This document shows, piece by piece, positions 1 through 9,006 of a stretch of DNA of 64,000 bases. The notes below the pieces were generated by a model, which was given only the letters and a program-made list of their open reading frames with translations, was not told where the DNA came from and made no database searches. Position numbers and translations under genes: made by a program. Every line of letters starts with the position of its first letter. Position 1 is the stretch's first letter. The stretch is from an uncultured Phascolarctobacterium sp. (lineage in GTDB: Bacteria; Bacillota; Negativicutes; Acidaminococcales; Acidaminococcaceae), in contig UQLS01000007.1 in assembly GCA_900541915.1 (NCBI GenBank), forward strand, positions 28,141 to 92,140, in the 5' to 3' direction.

Positions 1-1
1 A

Positions 2-1012
2 GTAAAAAATAATGAAGGCAGCGACCTCTGGGTTATGGCAGAACTGGAAAATGGCGAACCTTTAGGAGTTACCTATGAACTGTTAGGTGTAACTGCAGAG
101 CTGGCTAAAAAAGCTGGTGAAAAATGCTGTGCAGTCTTGATTGCTGCTGAAGCCGCTGATATTCCGCAGAAACTTATTGCAGCTGGTGCTGATAAAGTTT
201 ATGTAATTACCGACAGCCGTTATGCTGAATATAATACAGATTTATATACAGACGCTTTCTGCCAGCTGGCAGAAGCTTATAAACCTAATGCGGTACTTTT
301 CGGTGCTACTGCTGACGGACGCGATTTTGCTCCCCGTGTAGCAGCTAGACTGCATACCGGTTTGTGCGCAGACTGCACTGCGTTGGATATTGAAACAGAA
401 AATAAGATTGTTGAATGGACTCGTCCGGCACTGGGCGGTAATATTCTTGCTACTATCCTCTGTGACGAACATCGTCCGCAAATGGGTACTGTACGTCCTA
501 AAGTTTTCAAAGCAGCGGCTGCTGATGCATCTCGCACTGGTGAAGTAATTAACTTTACTGTTAAGGATGTAAAAGAATCTCCGGTTGAGCTTCTGCATAA
601 AGAAGCCGTAGAAACCAGCGGTTCTATTAAAATTGAAGATGCAGAAGTAATCTGCTCCGGCGGTCGTGGCATGGGCTGCCTGGATAACTTTAAGATGCTG
701 GAAGAATTGGCTTCTCTGTTTGAAAACGGTGCTATTGCCGGTTCTCGTGCTGTAGTTGACGAAGGCTGGATTGGTCATGGTCAGCAGGTTGGTCAGTCCG
801 GTAAGACTGTAACTCCAAAAATTTATTTTGCCTGCGGCATTTCCGGTGCTATTCAGCATATTTCTGGTATGAATGCTTCTGATATTATTATCGCTATTAA
901 CAAAGATGCAAATGCACCTATCTTTAAGATTGCGCAATATGGCATTGTTGGCGATGTTAAGGAGATTCTGCCTAAACTGATTGCAAAAATCAAAGCATAT
1001 AAAGAAGCTTGA
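2..1012 (+). CDS. etfA: Electron transfer flavoprotein alpha subunit, 5' end cut by window edge
   Basis: EtfA pairs with EtfB to carry electrons from flavin dehydrogenases such as acyl-CoA dehydrogenases; in anaerobes it may also bifurcate electrons. The frame stays open upstream of the first Met (position 35) to the window edge, and the upstream residues (NNEGSDLWVMAE) fit the family N-terminus, so the true start lies outside. The C-terminal FAD-binding domain is clear: SRAVVDEGW, GQQVGQSGKTV, CGISGAIQH and an INKDANAPIF segment, all at usual EtfA positions. The gene is complete at its 3' end. etfB probably precedes it outside the window (inference). Confidence 0.93.
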   Translation, partial: VKNNEGSDLWVMAELENGEPLGVTYELLGVTAELAKKAGEKCCAVLIAAEAADIPQKLIAAGADKVYVITDSRYAEYNTDLYTDAFCQLAEAYKPNAVLFGATADGRDFAPRVAARLHTGLCADCTALDIETENKIVEWTRPALGGNILATILCDEHRPQMGTVRPKVFKAAAADASRTGEVINFTVKDVKESPVELLHKEAVETSGSIKIEDAEVICSGGRGMGCLDNFKMLEELASLFENGAIAGSRAVVDEGWIGHGQQVGQSGKTVTPKIYFACGISGAIQHISGMNASDIIIAINKDANAPIFKIAQYGIVGDVKEILPKLIAKIKAYKEA

Positions 1013-1034
1013 GTTTTGCCGGAGGAAGCTTCCC

Positions 1035-1229
1035 ATGTGGAAAGTTGTATATATTGAGCAAAATGAAGCTAATGCAGAAAAAATAAAAGAAATGCTGACC
1101 GCTAACGGCTTTTTAATAAGAGTAAAAGCTGCTGGCGGCAAGCATAACAAAGCTTATGAAATATGTGTTCCGTTTTCAGAAGCGGAAGACGCTTATGAAG
1201 TTCTTTGCGAGCATAAATTTAAAGGTTAG
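1035..1229 (+). CDS. Small DUF2007-like protein
   Basis: A 64-residue protein starting MWKVVYIEQNEANAEK and reading like the small DUF2007-type proteins found beside glycolytic genes in Firmicutes. These are sometimes mislabelled glutamate decarboxylase. The fold is predicted alpha-beta; no catalytic motif is visible. I chose the ATG at 1035 over an upstream in-frame ATG at 981 because a GGAGGA ribosome site sits 9 bases before it and the upstream start would lie inside etfA. It lies between etfA and pyk and is probably co-transcribed with pyk. The biochemical role is unknown. Confidence 0.75.
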   Translation: MWKVVYIEQNEANAEKIKEMLTANGFLIRVKAAGGKHNKAYEICVPFSEAEDAYEVLCEHKFKG

Positions 1230-1243
1230 CGGGGATTTCTCTT

Positions 1244-2995
1244 ATGAAAAAAACTAAAATTATCTGTACTGTGGGACCGAGTACTGACAATGTGGTACTT
1301 TTAGAAAAAATGATGCGTGCCGGTATGAATTTAGCGCGTTTTAATTTTTCCCATGGTTCCCACGAAGATCATGCAGCAAGGCTGCAGCTGGTACGCGAAG
1401 CTGCAGTAAATGCAGGCAAAACAATTGCCTGCATTGCTGATACTAAAGGTCCGGAAATGCGTCTGGGTAATTTTGCTGAGGGCAGTGTTTATCTGCAGGA
1501 AGGTACCGATTTTTCTCTGACTACAGAGGAGATATTAGGTAATGAGCAAATTGCGTCAGTTAATTATTCCGGGCTTCCCCAGGAAGTAGAACGCGGCAGT
1601 AAAATATTACTGTCAGATGGTTTGCTTTCCTTGGAAGTTACTGCTGTAGAAGGTAATGTTATTCATACTAAGGTTACACATGGTGGAGAGCTCAGCTCAC
1701 GTAAACGTGTGGCATGTCCGGGTATAGAATTACAGCTGCCTTTTCTTTCGGAGCAGGATAAAGCTGATATTTGCTTTGCGGCTAAGCATGGTATGGATTA
1801 TATAGCTGCTTCGTTTGTGCAGAAGGCAGATGATGTGCTGGCAATACGTAAGGTTTTGGAAGAAGCAGGTTCTTCCATGGGTATTATTTCCAAAATCGAA
1901 AATGAAGCAGGCGTAAATCATATTGAAGAGATTATTAATGTCTCTGACGGTATCATGGTTGCCAGAGGCGATTTAGGTGTTGAAATACCTTATGAAGTGG
2001 TGCCGCTGGTGCAGAAGGAAATTATTGCAGCCTGCAACAGAGCCGGAAAACCGGTTGTTACAGCAACACAGATGCTGGAAAGTATGATTCATAGCTATCG
2101 TGCTACCAGAGCAGAAGCAAGTGACGTCGCAAATTCTATTTTTGACGGTACTGATGTTATTATGCTGAGCGGTGAGACTGCTTCCGGCAAATATCCTTTA
2201 GAAGCAGTACAGACCATGGCTAAAATTGCAGAACGTACCGAGGCTGCGCTTGATTATGCATCTATTTTCCGTAAGAAAGGTATCAGTGACAGCATCCATT
2301 CAACAGATGCTATTAGTCATGCGACTGTGCAGATTGCCCAGGAGCTGCATGCTGACAATATTCTTACTATCACGGAAACTGGTTTTACAGCAAGAATGAT
2401 TGCCAAGTATAAACCGCAGGCTCCTGTTATTGCTGTATCACGTTTGCCTGAGAAAGTGCGTGCTATGCAGTTGTATTGGGGTGTTCAGCCTTTATTGGGC
2501 CCATCATCCGATAATACTGATGAGATAATTGATTTATCTTTGGAATGTGCTTTGCAGCATAAAGTAGTTAAGGATGGGTCTTGCGTGGTTATAACTGCAG
2601 GTGTACCTGTAGGTATGACAGGCAGTACAAATCTGATCAAGGTGGTTAATGTGGGTAATAAGCTTGTTTCCGGTACTGGTATCGGCAGAGTTTCTGTAAG
2701 CGGTAAAGTTTGCCGCGCTGTAAATGCAGCTGATTTTACAGATAAGCTGCAGGCAGGAGATATCCTCGTTGTAGATATACTAAATGACGAATTTGTTGCT
2801 GTTGCTTCTAAGAAAGCAGCGGCCATTATTGCGCAGGAGGGCGGTCTTACATCGACAACTGCGATTGTCGGCGTTACCTGCGGAATACCTGTTATTGTAG
2901 GGGCTGCAGCAGCAATGGATGTTCTGCGTGATGGTCAGTTGGTAACAGTAGACACTGTTTCCGGAGTTGTTTACGAAGGAAAAATAAATTTGTAA
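1244..2995 (+). CDS. pyk: Pyruvate kinase with C-terminal PEP-utiliser domain
   Basis: Converts phosphoenolpyruvate and ADP to pyruvate and ATP, the last step of glycolysis. The TIM-barrel start (KIICTVGPST), the active-site lysine region ISKIENEAG and the MVARGDLGVE metal and substrate region are all present. At 583 residues it is longer than the roughly 470-residue core. The extra C-terminus (about residues 480-583) is the PEP-utilising mobile domain seen in Bacillus-type pyruvate kinases. It follows the DUF2007-like gene by 14 bases. Confidence 0.97.
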   Translation: MKKTKIICTVGPSTDNVVLLEKMMRAGMNLARFNFSHGSHEDHAARLQLVREAAVNAGKTIACIADTKGPEMRLGNFAEGSVYLQEGTDFSLTTEEILGNEQIASVNYSGLPQEVERGSKILLSDGLLSLEVTAVEGNVIHTKVTHGGELSSRKRVACPGIELQLPFLSEQDKADICFAAKHGMDYIAASFVQKADDVLAIRKVLEEAGSSMGIISKIENEAGVNHIEEIINVSDGIMVARGDLGVEIPYEVVPLVQKEIIAACNRAGKPVVTATQMLESMIHSYRATRAEASDVANSIFDGTDVIMLSGETASGKYPLEAVQTMAKIAERTEAALDYASIFRKKGISDSIHSTDAISHATVQIAQELHADNILTITETGFTARMIAKYKPQAPVIAVSRLPEKVRAMQLYWGVQPLLGPSSDNTDEIIDLSLECALQHKVVKDGSCVVITAGVPVGMTGSTNLIKVVNVGNKLVSGTGIGRVSVSGKVCRAVNAADFTDKLQAGDILVVDILNDEFVAVASKKAAAIIAQEGGLTSTTAIVGVTCGIPVIVGAAAAMDVLRDGQLVTVDTVSGVVYEGKINL

Positions 2996-3010
2996 GCTGG
3001 CGGTGAAGTT

Positions 3011-4069
3011 ATGGAAAAGACTGATTTAGATATTGCTGTTGCTGAAACGGATAAGTGGCAGGATATTTTAGAGCAGTCTTTTTCTGCTTTGCATGAAGCT
3101 TCCGCAGAAAGCAGGCAGCATTGTATTGGTCAGATAAGTCTGTATGGATGCCTTGCTTTAAAATATGCTTCAGAAGATTATGCTGAACAGTGTTTTCAGC
3201 AGCTGATGAAAATAGCTGAAGATACGGCAGCTGACTTAATATTGCTTACAGCAATAAGAGATATGCTGGCGACTGCTGCCAGACTGCGAAAGAAAGAATT
3301 GTTCTGTAATTGGTTAAGCCAGTCAGAAGGATTTATTAAAAAAGTAATCAATGCCAGGGAAAATCCTGATGAATTAAGTCGTTTTTTATTGAGCATTACT
3401 TTTATTATCTGTGACAGAAAACATAATGATGCTTTTAACTGTATGCGTCATTTGATGGTACTTTTTGTCAGAACATCTGTTAATAAGGCTGTGCTGAAAA
3501 GCTTTATTAGTGAATGGACAAGCCTGATTGCCCAGATGCTTAGAAGGCAATGGTTTGAGGTGGGGGACTTTTTATTAGTAAGTCTCTTTGAAGCTTTATG
3601 GCGCAAAAAAGACTGTAAGTTATTAAGTGCCGTCTTATTGCAGCTGCATCTGCATTTGCAGATGTATTGTCGTTGGGACGGTGTAGAAAACGCTTTTAAA
3701 GCTTATAAAAAGCTGCAGTATTTTTATTTTATCCTTGTTAAGTATGCTGGCAGAAGCAGCAATAAGGAAGAAGAACGGAAAGAGTACCTGCGAGCGGTTT
3801 TGCTTAATGTACGTGACCTTATTGCGAACATGGCGCGCATAGCTATGCAGGATGAACTTAAAATTATCAGACAGTGGTATGATTGTTTGGTATTTGAAGC
3901 TGGCGATAGAATGCAGCAGCGCGCTAGGTTATTGCTGCAGCTGGAAATTGCTTATTGGTCTAGGACTAAGCCCAAGACCAGCAGAAAGCAGCTGGCTTAT
4001 CTGGAAGATTTGTTGCAGCCAGATTTGTTAAATAAAAATTATCATGAGCTTTTATTAATAATAAGCTGA
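3011..4069 (+). CDS. Unrecognised 352-aa hypothetical protein
   Basis: I do not recognise this protein. It is 352 residues, rich in Leu, Gln, Ala and Lys, and looks largely alpha-helical, with no signal peptide, no convincing membrane segment and no nucleotide-binding or metal motif. The gene starts 15 bases after the pyk stop with a weak GGTGAAG ribosome site, so it is probably in the pyk transcription unit. Codon use resembles its neighbours. A helical-repeat scaffold is possible, but that is only a guess from composition. Confidence 0.7.
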   Translation: MEKTDLDIAVAETDKWQDILEQSFSALHEASAESRQHCIGQISLYGCLALKYASEDYAEQCFQQLMKIAEDTAADLILLTAIRDMLATAARLRKKELFCNWLSQSEGFIKKVINARENPDELSRFLLSITFIICDRKHNDAFNCMRHLMVLFVRTSVNKAVLKSFISEWTSLIAQMLRRQWFEVGDFLLVSLFEALWRKKDCKLLSAVLLQLHLHLQMYCRWDGVENAFKAYKKLQYFYFILVKYAGRSSNKEEERKEYLRAVLLNVRDLIANMARIAMQDELKIIRQWYDCLVFEAGDRMQQRARLLLQLEIAYWSRTKPKTSRKQLAYLEDLLQPDLLNKNYHELLLIIS

Positions 4070-4178
4070 CATTTTTTAAATAAAAAAAGGAAAATACAGT
4101 ATTGAGATAGAAGTTTAATAAGATATCAGAATTTTTATTTAATACTGATTATATATATTTTACAGAGAGGTATATAAG

Positions 4179-5057
4179 ATGGCTAAAATAGTTGTTATCG
4201 GCAGTTGCAATATAGACGTTACAGTAGAATGTGACAGATGGGCTAAGCCTGGCGAAACAATTTTCGGTAATCGTTTGATTGTTTCTCCTGGGGGCAAAGG
4301 TGCCAATCAGGCTGTAGCAGCAGCACGTTTAGGCGCTGAGGTTACTATGGTTGGCTGTATTGGTGATGATGTTTACGGTGAAATGATTATCAGAAATTTA
4401 CAGCAAAATAATATTAATACTGATTTTATTAAAGTGCTGCCTGGAGAAAACAGCGGAACTGCACATATTACTGTTGCAGAAGATGATAATACGATTATCG
4501 TAATCAAGGCTGCTAACGACCTTGTTGATGCGGCGCTGATAGATCAGGCTGAAGAAAAAATTAAAGAAGCAGACCTTGTTTTGCTGCAGCATGAGATTCC
4601 TTTTGCTGCTATTGCTTATGCTATTGAGAAATGTTGGCAGCTGGGTGTGCCTGTATTACTTAATCCTGCTCCGGTTGCTCCGGTTCCGCAGGAATTACTG
4701 GATAAAGTTACTTATCTGACACCTAATGAACATGAAGCTGCTATCCTTTTTGATAATATGGCTACAGAAGAAATTTTAAGCCGTTATGCCGGTAAAGTGT
4801 TAATGACGCTTGGCAGTAAGGGTGTTGCTTATTACGAAGATGGTAAAGTACAAATTGTACCGGCGTTTAAGGTTACTCCTGTAGATACTACTGGCGCAGG
4901 AGATACTTTTAATGGTGCTTTTGCTGTGGCGCGTGCTGAAGGCAAAAACATGGCAGACAGTGTTCGTTTTGCTAATGCGGCAGCAGCCGTTTCCGTACAG
5001 AAGATTGGTGCACAAGGCGGTATGCCTTATTTAAAAGAAGTAGAGGAGATGCTTTAA
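4179..5057 (+). CDS. rbsK: Ribokinase
   Basis: PfkB-family kinase that phosphorylates D-ribose to ribose 5-phosphate with ATP. Both signatures are present: the N-terminal GGKGANQAVAAARLG sugar-binding segment and the C-terminal DTTGAGDTFNGAF segment with the catalytic Asp. The 292-residue length is normal. It is the first gene of rbsKDACB, with an AGAGAGG ribosome site, and the rbsD start follows one base after the stop. The 109-base upstream gap is AT-rich; I see no strong promoter there, only a long-spaced inverted repeat (CAGTATT about 4097 and AATACTG about 4141). Confidence 0.97.
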   Translation: MAKIVVIGSCNIDVTVECDRWAKPGETIFGNRLIVSPGGKGANQAVAAARLGAEVTMVGCIGDDVYGEMIIRNLQQNNINTDFIKVLPGENSGTAHITVAEDDNTIIVIKAANDLVDAALIDQAEEKIKEADLVLLQHEIPFAAIAYAIEKCWQLGVPVLLNPAPVAPVPQELLDKVTYLTPNEHEAAILFDNMATEEILSRYAGKVLMTLGSKGVAYYEDGKVQIVPAFKVTPVDTTGAGDTFNGAFAVARAEGKNMADSVRFANAAAAVSVQKIGAQGGMPYLKEVEEML

Positions 5058-5058
5058 G

Positions 5059-5457
5059 ATGCAGAAGGTTGGTATTTTAAATAGCTCTATTGCCAAAGTA
5101 TTGGCAGATCTTGGGCATACAGATACTATTGTAATTGGTGACTGCGGTTTGCCTGTGCCTGCAGGTGTACCGAAAATTGATTTGGCTCTGAAACTGGGAA
5201 CTCCTTCTTTTATGGAAGTAGTAAGCGAAGTTGCCAAATATATGGAAATAGAGAAAGTTGAAGTTGCTGCTGAAATACAGGAAAAAAATATCGGTGTTTA
5301 TGAAGCACTGAAAGAACTTTTTCCGCAGCAGGAATGGATTATTGATGAAAATCATGAAGCTTTTAAAGCGGCAACTGCAAAAGCTAAAGTAGTAATCCGT
5401 ACAGGTGAAATCACACCTTATGCAAATATTATCCTTCACAGTAATGTAATTTTTTAA
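5059..5457 (+). CDS. rbsD: D-ribose pyranase
   Basis: RbsD interconverts the beta-pyranose and beta-furanose forms of ribose so that ribokinase receives its substrate. The 132-residue length matches the family. The N-terminal segment (LNSSIAKVLADLGHTD) carries the conserved catalytic His, followed by IGDCGLPVP; the C-terminal RTGEITPYANIIL is also typical. It sits directly between rbsK and the ribose ABC transporter genes. Confidence 0.96.
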   Translation: MQKVGILNSSIAKVLADLGHTDTIVIGDCGLPVPAGVPKIDLALKLGTPSFMEVVSEVAKYMEIEKVEVAAEIQEKNIGVYEALKELFPQQEWIIDENHEAFKAATAKAKVVIRTGEITPYANIILHSNVIF

Positions 5458-5473
5458 TAAGGCAGGAAGCGAA

Positions 5474-6955
5474 ATGGAGATTGAATTAAGAAATATCCAT
5501 AAAGCATTTGGCAGCAATGAGGTTTTAAAGGGTGTTAATTTAAAGCTTAAAAGCGGCGAAGTACATGCTTTAATGGGAGAAAATGGTGCAGGCAAGTCTA
5601 CGCTGATGAATATTCTGACAGGCTTGCACAAGCAGGATAAAGGCTCTGTTTTTGTTGATGGACAGGAAATGCACTTTAAAAATCCGGTAGATGCAGAAAA
5701 ATACGGTATAGCATTTATCCATCAGGAATTAAATATCTGGCCTAACCTTTCCATACTGGAAAATTTGTTTTTGATGCATAGCATTACTAATAAATTTGGT
5801 ATGCTTGATTTTCAGAAAATGCGTCAGATTGCTGAAGAAAAGTGCCGGGAAATACATATTGAACTTCCTCTTGATATGGAAGCAGGCGAATGTTCTGTCG
5901 GACAGCAGCAGATGACGGAAATTGTTCGTAATCTCTTGCTTGATGCTAAAGTTGTTATCATGGACGAACCTACAGCAGCGCTTACTGACCGTGAGACTGA
6001 AAAGCTGTTTGAGGTGATGAAATCACTGAAAAAACGCGGCGTTGCCATGGTGTATATCTCTCACCGTATGGAAGAGGTATTCAATAACTGTGATGTAATA
6101 ACAGTAATGCGCGATGGTATTTCTGTTGATACTAGACCTGTTGATCAATATGGTCTTGATGAAATTGTTCGCGACATGGTTGGTCGTTCTATTACAGAAT
6201 TTTATCCGGAACGACGTAATCTGCCTGGTGAAGTTATCATGGAAGTTAAAAACTTTAACCAGCCCGGTGTTTTCCATGATGTCAATTTCAATCTGAAAAA
6301 AGGTGAAATCCTTGGCATTGCCGGCTTGATGGGCAGCGGTCGTACGGAAATTATGCGTGCTATCTTTGGTGTTGATAAATGTCAAAGCGGCGAAGTAATC
6401 TTCAAAGGACAGAAATTGAAGATTGATAAGCCTGAGGATGCTATTAAGGCAGGCTTTGGCTTTATTACTGAAAACAGAAAGACAGAAGGTCTGATTCTTG
6501 ATTTCTCCATTATGCGTAATATTGCTCTGCCCAGTATAGATGAATTTGCACGTAAGAGTGTCATAGATTATAAGCGAGTTAATGAGTTTTCTCATGGTTT
6601 AGCTGATAAACTGGGTGTAAAAGCGCATACTCTTGATTTGGAAGCAGGAGCTTTATCCGGCGGTAATCAGCAGAAGGTTGTTATTGCTAAATGGGTTGGT
6701 ATGAATCCTGATGTCATCATTATGGACGAGCCTACCCGCGGCATCGACGTAGGTGCAAAAAGAGATATCTATGAGTTGATGAATGAGCTGACAGCAAGCG
6801 GTGTATCTATCATCATGGTTTCTTCTGAACTGCCTGAAGTTTTAGGCATGAGCGACCGTATCTTGGTTATTCATGAAGGTAAGATTGCCGGCGAGCTGAT
6901 GAGCAGCGAAGCAACTCAGGAAAAAATTATGTCACTTGCAACGGGAGGTTTGTAA
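5474..6955 (+). CDS. rbsA: Ribose ABC transporter ATPase
   Basis: Cytoplasmic ATPase of a CUT2-type sugar importer, with two fused nucleotide-binding domains (493 residues). Domain 1 has Walker A GENGAGKST, signature SVGQQQMTEI and Walker B VVIMDEPTAAL. Domain 2 (about residue 250 onward) has the degenerate Walker A GLMGSGRTE, usual in this family, plus LSGGNQQKV and VIIMDEPTRGID. Order and spacing place it in the rbs operon. Ribose specificity is inferred from rbsK and rbsD; related importers can take other pentoses or autoinducer-2. Confidence 0.95.
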   Translation: MEIELRNIHKAFGSNEVLKGVNLKLKSGEVHALMGENGAGKSTLMNILTGLHKQDKGSVFVDGQEMHFKNPVDAEKYGIAFIHQELNIWPNLSILENLFLMHSITNKFGMLDFQKMRQIAEEKCREIHIELPLDMEAGECSVGQQQMTEIVRNLLLDAKVVIMDEPTAALTDRETEKLFEVMKSLKKRGVAMVYISHRMEEVFNNCDVITVMRDGISVDTRPVDQYGLDEIVRDMVGRSITEFYPERRNLPGEVIMEVKNFNQPGVFHDVNFNLKKGEILGIAGLMGSGRTEIMRAIFGVDKCQSGEVIFKGQKLKIDKPEDAIKAGFGFITENRKTEGLILDFSIMRNIALPSIDEFARKSVIDYKRVNEFSHGLADKLGVKAHTLDLEAGALSGGNQQKVVIAKWVGMNPDVIIMDEPTRGIDVGAKRDIYELMNELTASGVSIIMVSSELPEVLGMSDRILVIHEGKIAGELMSSEATQEKIMSLATGGL

Positions 6956-6961
6956 TTTATA

Positions 6962-7891
6962 ATGGATGTAAAAGCTATAATGAAAAAATCCGGTTCCTTA
7001 ATCGGATTGGTAGTATTGTTTGTTGTAATTGCCTGCCTTAACAGCAGCTTTATTGATCCGGGTAACCTGAAAAATCTGCTGCGTCAGGTTTCCATTAATG
7101 CGCTTATTTCTTTCGGTATGACTTTTGTCATCCTTACTGGCGGCATTGACCTTTCTGTAGGCAGTATCCTTGCTTTATCCAGTGCTTTGATGGGCAGCTT
7201 TATTGTTGGCGGCCTTGATCCTATTTTTGGTATTGTGCTTGCTTGCCTTATCGGTGCTGTTCTTGGTGCAGTAAACGGCCTTGTAATCACTTATGGCAAG
7301 GTTGCTCCTTTTATTGCTACTTTGGCTACCATGACTATTTTCAGAGGTATGACTCTGGTATATACCAATGGTAATCCTATCAGCGGACTTACTGAAAATG
7401 AAGCTTTCCTGAACTTTGGACAGGGCTATTTCCTTGAGTTGCCTGTGCCTGCAGTAATGATGCTGATTATGTTCGGTATTCTGTACTTCATTCTGCACAA
7501 GACTCCTTTAGGACGTAAGACCTATGCAGTAGGCGGTAATGAAAAGGTTTCTTATATTGCCGGTATTAAGATTAACAGAATTAAGATTTTTGCTTATACC
7601 ATTACTGGTATGCTGTGCGGTATGGCCGGTGCTATTTTGACCAGCCGTTTGAACAGTGCACAGCCTACTGCCGGTACTGGTTATGAGCTTGATGCTATTG
7701 CTGCTGTTGTATTGGGCGGCACCAGTCTTTCCGGCGGTAAAGGCCGTATAGTAGGTACCTTAGTAGGTGCACTTATTATCGGTACTTTGAATAATGGCTT
7801 AAATATCCTTAACGTATCCAGCTTTTACCAACAAGTTGTCAAAGGTATAGTTATTTTGCTTGCTGTTCTTATGGACCGCAAAAAATCTTAG
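6962..7891 (+). CDS. rbsC: Ribose ABC transporter permease
   Basis: Membrane channel of the ribose importer, 309 residues with about eight to ten hydrophobic helices. Family landmarks include FGMTFVILTGGIDLSVGS near residue 55, and VVLGGTSLSGGKG toward the end, the coupling region that contacts the ATPase. It starts 6 bases after the rbsA stop and is followed by rbsB after 15 bases. Confidence 0.95.
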   Translation: MDVKAIMKKSGSLIGLVVLFVVIACLNSSFIDPGNLKNLLRQVSINALISFGMTFVILTGGIDLSVGSILALSSALMGSFIVGGLDPIFGIVLACLIGAVLGAVNGLVITYGKVAPFIATLATMTIFRGMTLVYTNGNPISGLTENEAFLNFGQGYFLELPVPAVMMLIMFGILYFILHKTPLGRKTYAVGGNEKVSYIAGIKINRIKIFAYTITGMLCGMAGAILTSRLNSAQPTAGTGYELDAIAAVVLGGTSLSGGKGRIVGTLVGALIIGTLNNGLNILNVSSFYQQVVKGIVILLAVLMDRKKS

Positions 7892-7906
7892 GAGGAATTT
7901 CATCTA

Positions 7907-8821
7907 ATGAAAAAACTTTTATTGGTTATGATTGCTATCGTTGCTATGGCTATGATGATTGTAGGCTGCAGCAGCGGTGAGAAAAAAGAAGCTAAACCTG
8001 CCGACGGCAAAAATATTACCATCGGTTTCTCTGTTTCCACTCAGAACAATCCCTTCTTCGTTACTTTGCGCAATGGCGTAGAAGCTAAAGCTAAAGAATT
8101 GGGTGTTAACGTAAAAATCGTTGATGCACAAAACGATCCTGCAAAACAGGCTAACGATATTGCTGACCTGCTGCAACAAAATATCAGCGTATTGCTGGTA
8201 AACCCTGTTGACTCTGCTGCAATTTCTACTTCTGTAAAAGCTGCTAACAAAGCAAATATTCCTGTTATTTGCTTAGACCGCAGTGCTGACGAAGGTAAAG
8301 TAACTTCTTTGGTTGCTTCCGATAACGTAAAAGGCGGCGAAATGGCTGCTGAATACATCGTTAAAAAGCTGGGCGAAAAAGTAAAAGTTGCTGAATTGGA
8401 AGGTATCCCTGGTGCCAGCGCTTCTCGTGAACGTGGCGAAGGCTTCCACAAAGTTGCAGATCAAAAACTGACTGTTGTTGCTAAACAATCTGCTGATTTT
8501 GATAGAAGCAAAGGCTTGACTGTTGCAGAAAACATGCTGCAGGCAAATCCTGACATCCAAGCTATTTTTGCTCAAAACGACGAAATGGCTTTAGGTGCTA
8601 TTGAAGCTGCTAAGAGCGCTAACAAAAAATTGTTTATCGTTGGCTTTGATGGTACTGAAGACGGTGTAAAAGCTGTTGAAAACGGTACCATGTCCGCTAC
8701 TATTGCTCAACAACCGGACATCATGGGTCAACAAGGTGTAGAAGTTGCTGTTAAAGCAGCTAAAGGCGAAAAAGTTGACGCTAAAGTTTCTGCTCCGTTA
8801 AAACTTGTTGAAAAAAAATAA
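7907..8821 (+). CDS. rbsB: Ribose-binding lipoprotein
   Basis: Extracytoplasmic substrate-binding protein of the ribose importer, 304 residues. It has a lipoprotein signal peptide ending in a lipobox (IVGCSS near residue 21). It belongs to the periplasmic-binding/LacI sugar-binding fold, with the start GFSVSTQNNPFFVTL and the hinge-region GFDGTEDGVKAV. The GGAGG ribosome site is strong, and codon use is more biased than in upstream genes, consistent with high expression. A terminator follows about 40 bases later and closes the operon. Confidence 0.95.
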   Translation: MKKLLLVMIAIVAMAMMIVGCSSGEKKEAKPADGKNITIGFSVSTQNNPFFVTLRNGVEAKAKELGVNVKIVDAQNDPAKQANDIADLLQQNISVLLVNPVDSAAISTSVKAANKANIPVICLDRSADEGKVTSLVASDNVKGGEMAAEYIVKKLGEKVKVAELEGIPGASASRERGEGFHKVADQKLTVVAKQSADFDRSKGLTVAENMLQANPDIQAIFAQNDEMALGAIEAAKSANKKLFIVGFDGTEDGVKAVENGTMSATIAQQPDIMGQQGVEVAVKAAKGEKVDAKVSAPLKLVEKK

Positions 8822-8860
8822 CTTATCCATAATACTTTGACAACTTGTAAATCAAAAAAA

Positions 8861-8885
8861 CACCTGCCATATGGCAGGTGTTTTT
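8861..8885 (+). terminator. Terminator of rbsKDACB
   Basis: Perfect hairpin CACCTGCCAT/ATGGCAGGTG followed by TTTTT, 40 bases after rbsB. A run of A before the stem means it could also act on the opposite strand. Confidence 0.9.
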
Positions 8886-8944
8886 GTATATTAAAGAAAA
8901 AGTTTATTTAAAAGCATAAGAAAAAATAAAGATATTCTGAGAAT

Positions 8945-8977
8945 AAATAAAAGGCAGATTTAAGCTGCCTTTTATTT
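8945..8977 (-). terminator. Bidirectional-looking terminator of the MFS gene
   Basis: A 13-bp perfect stem, AAATAAAAGGCAG with its complement around ATTTAAG. It lies just beyond the stop of the minus-strand MFS gene and ends in an AT tract on both strands. Confidence 0.8.
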
Positions 8978-9006
8978 ATCTGGTATATGATTTTTGTAGT
9001 ATACTT

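Noticed and set aside
242..1150. 302-codon open frame opposite etfA
   Set aside because: A shadow of etfA: it runs antisense through a conserved gene and lacks a plausible ribosome site.
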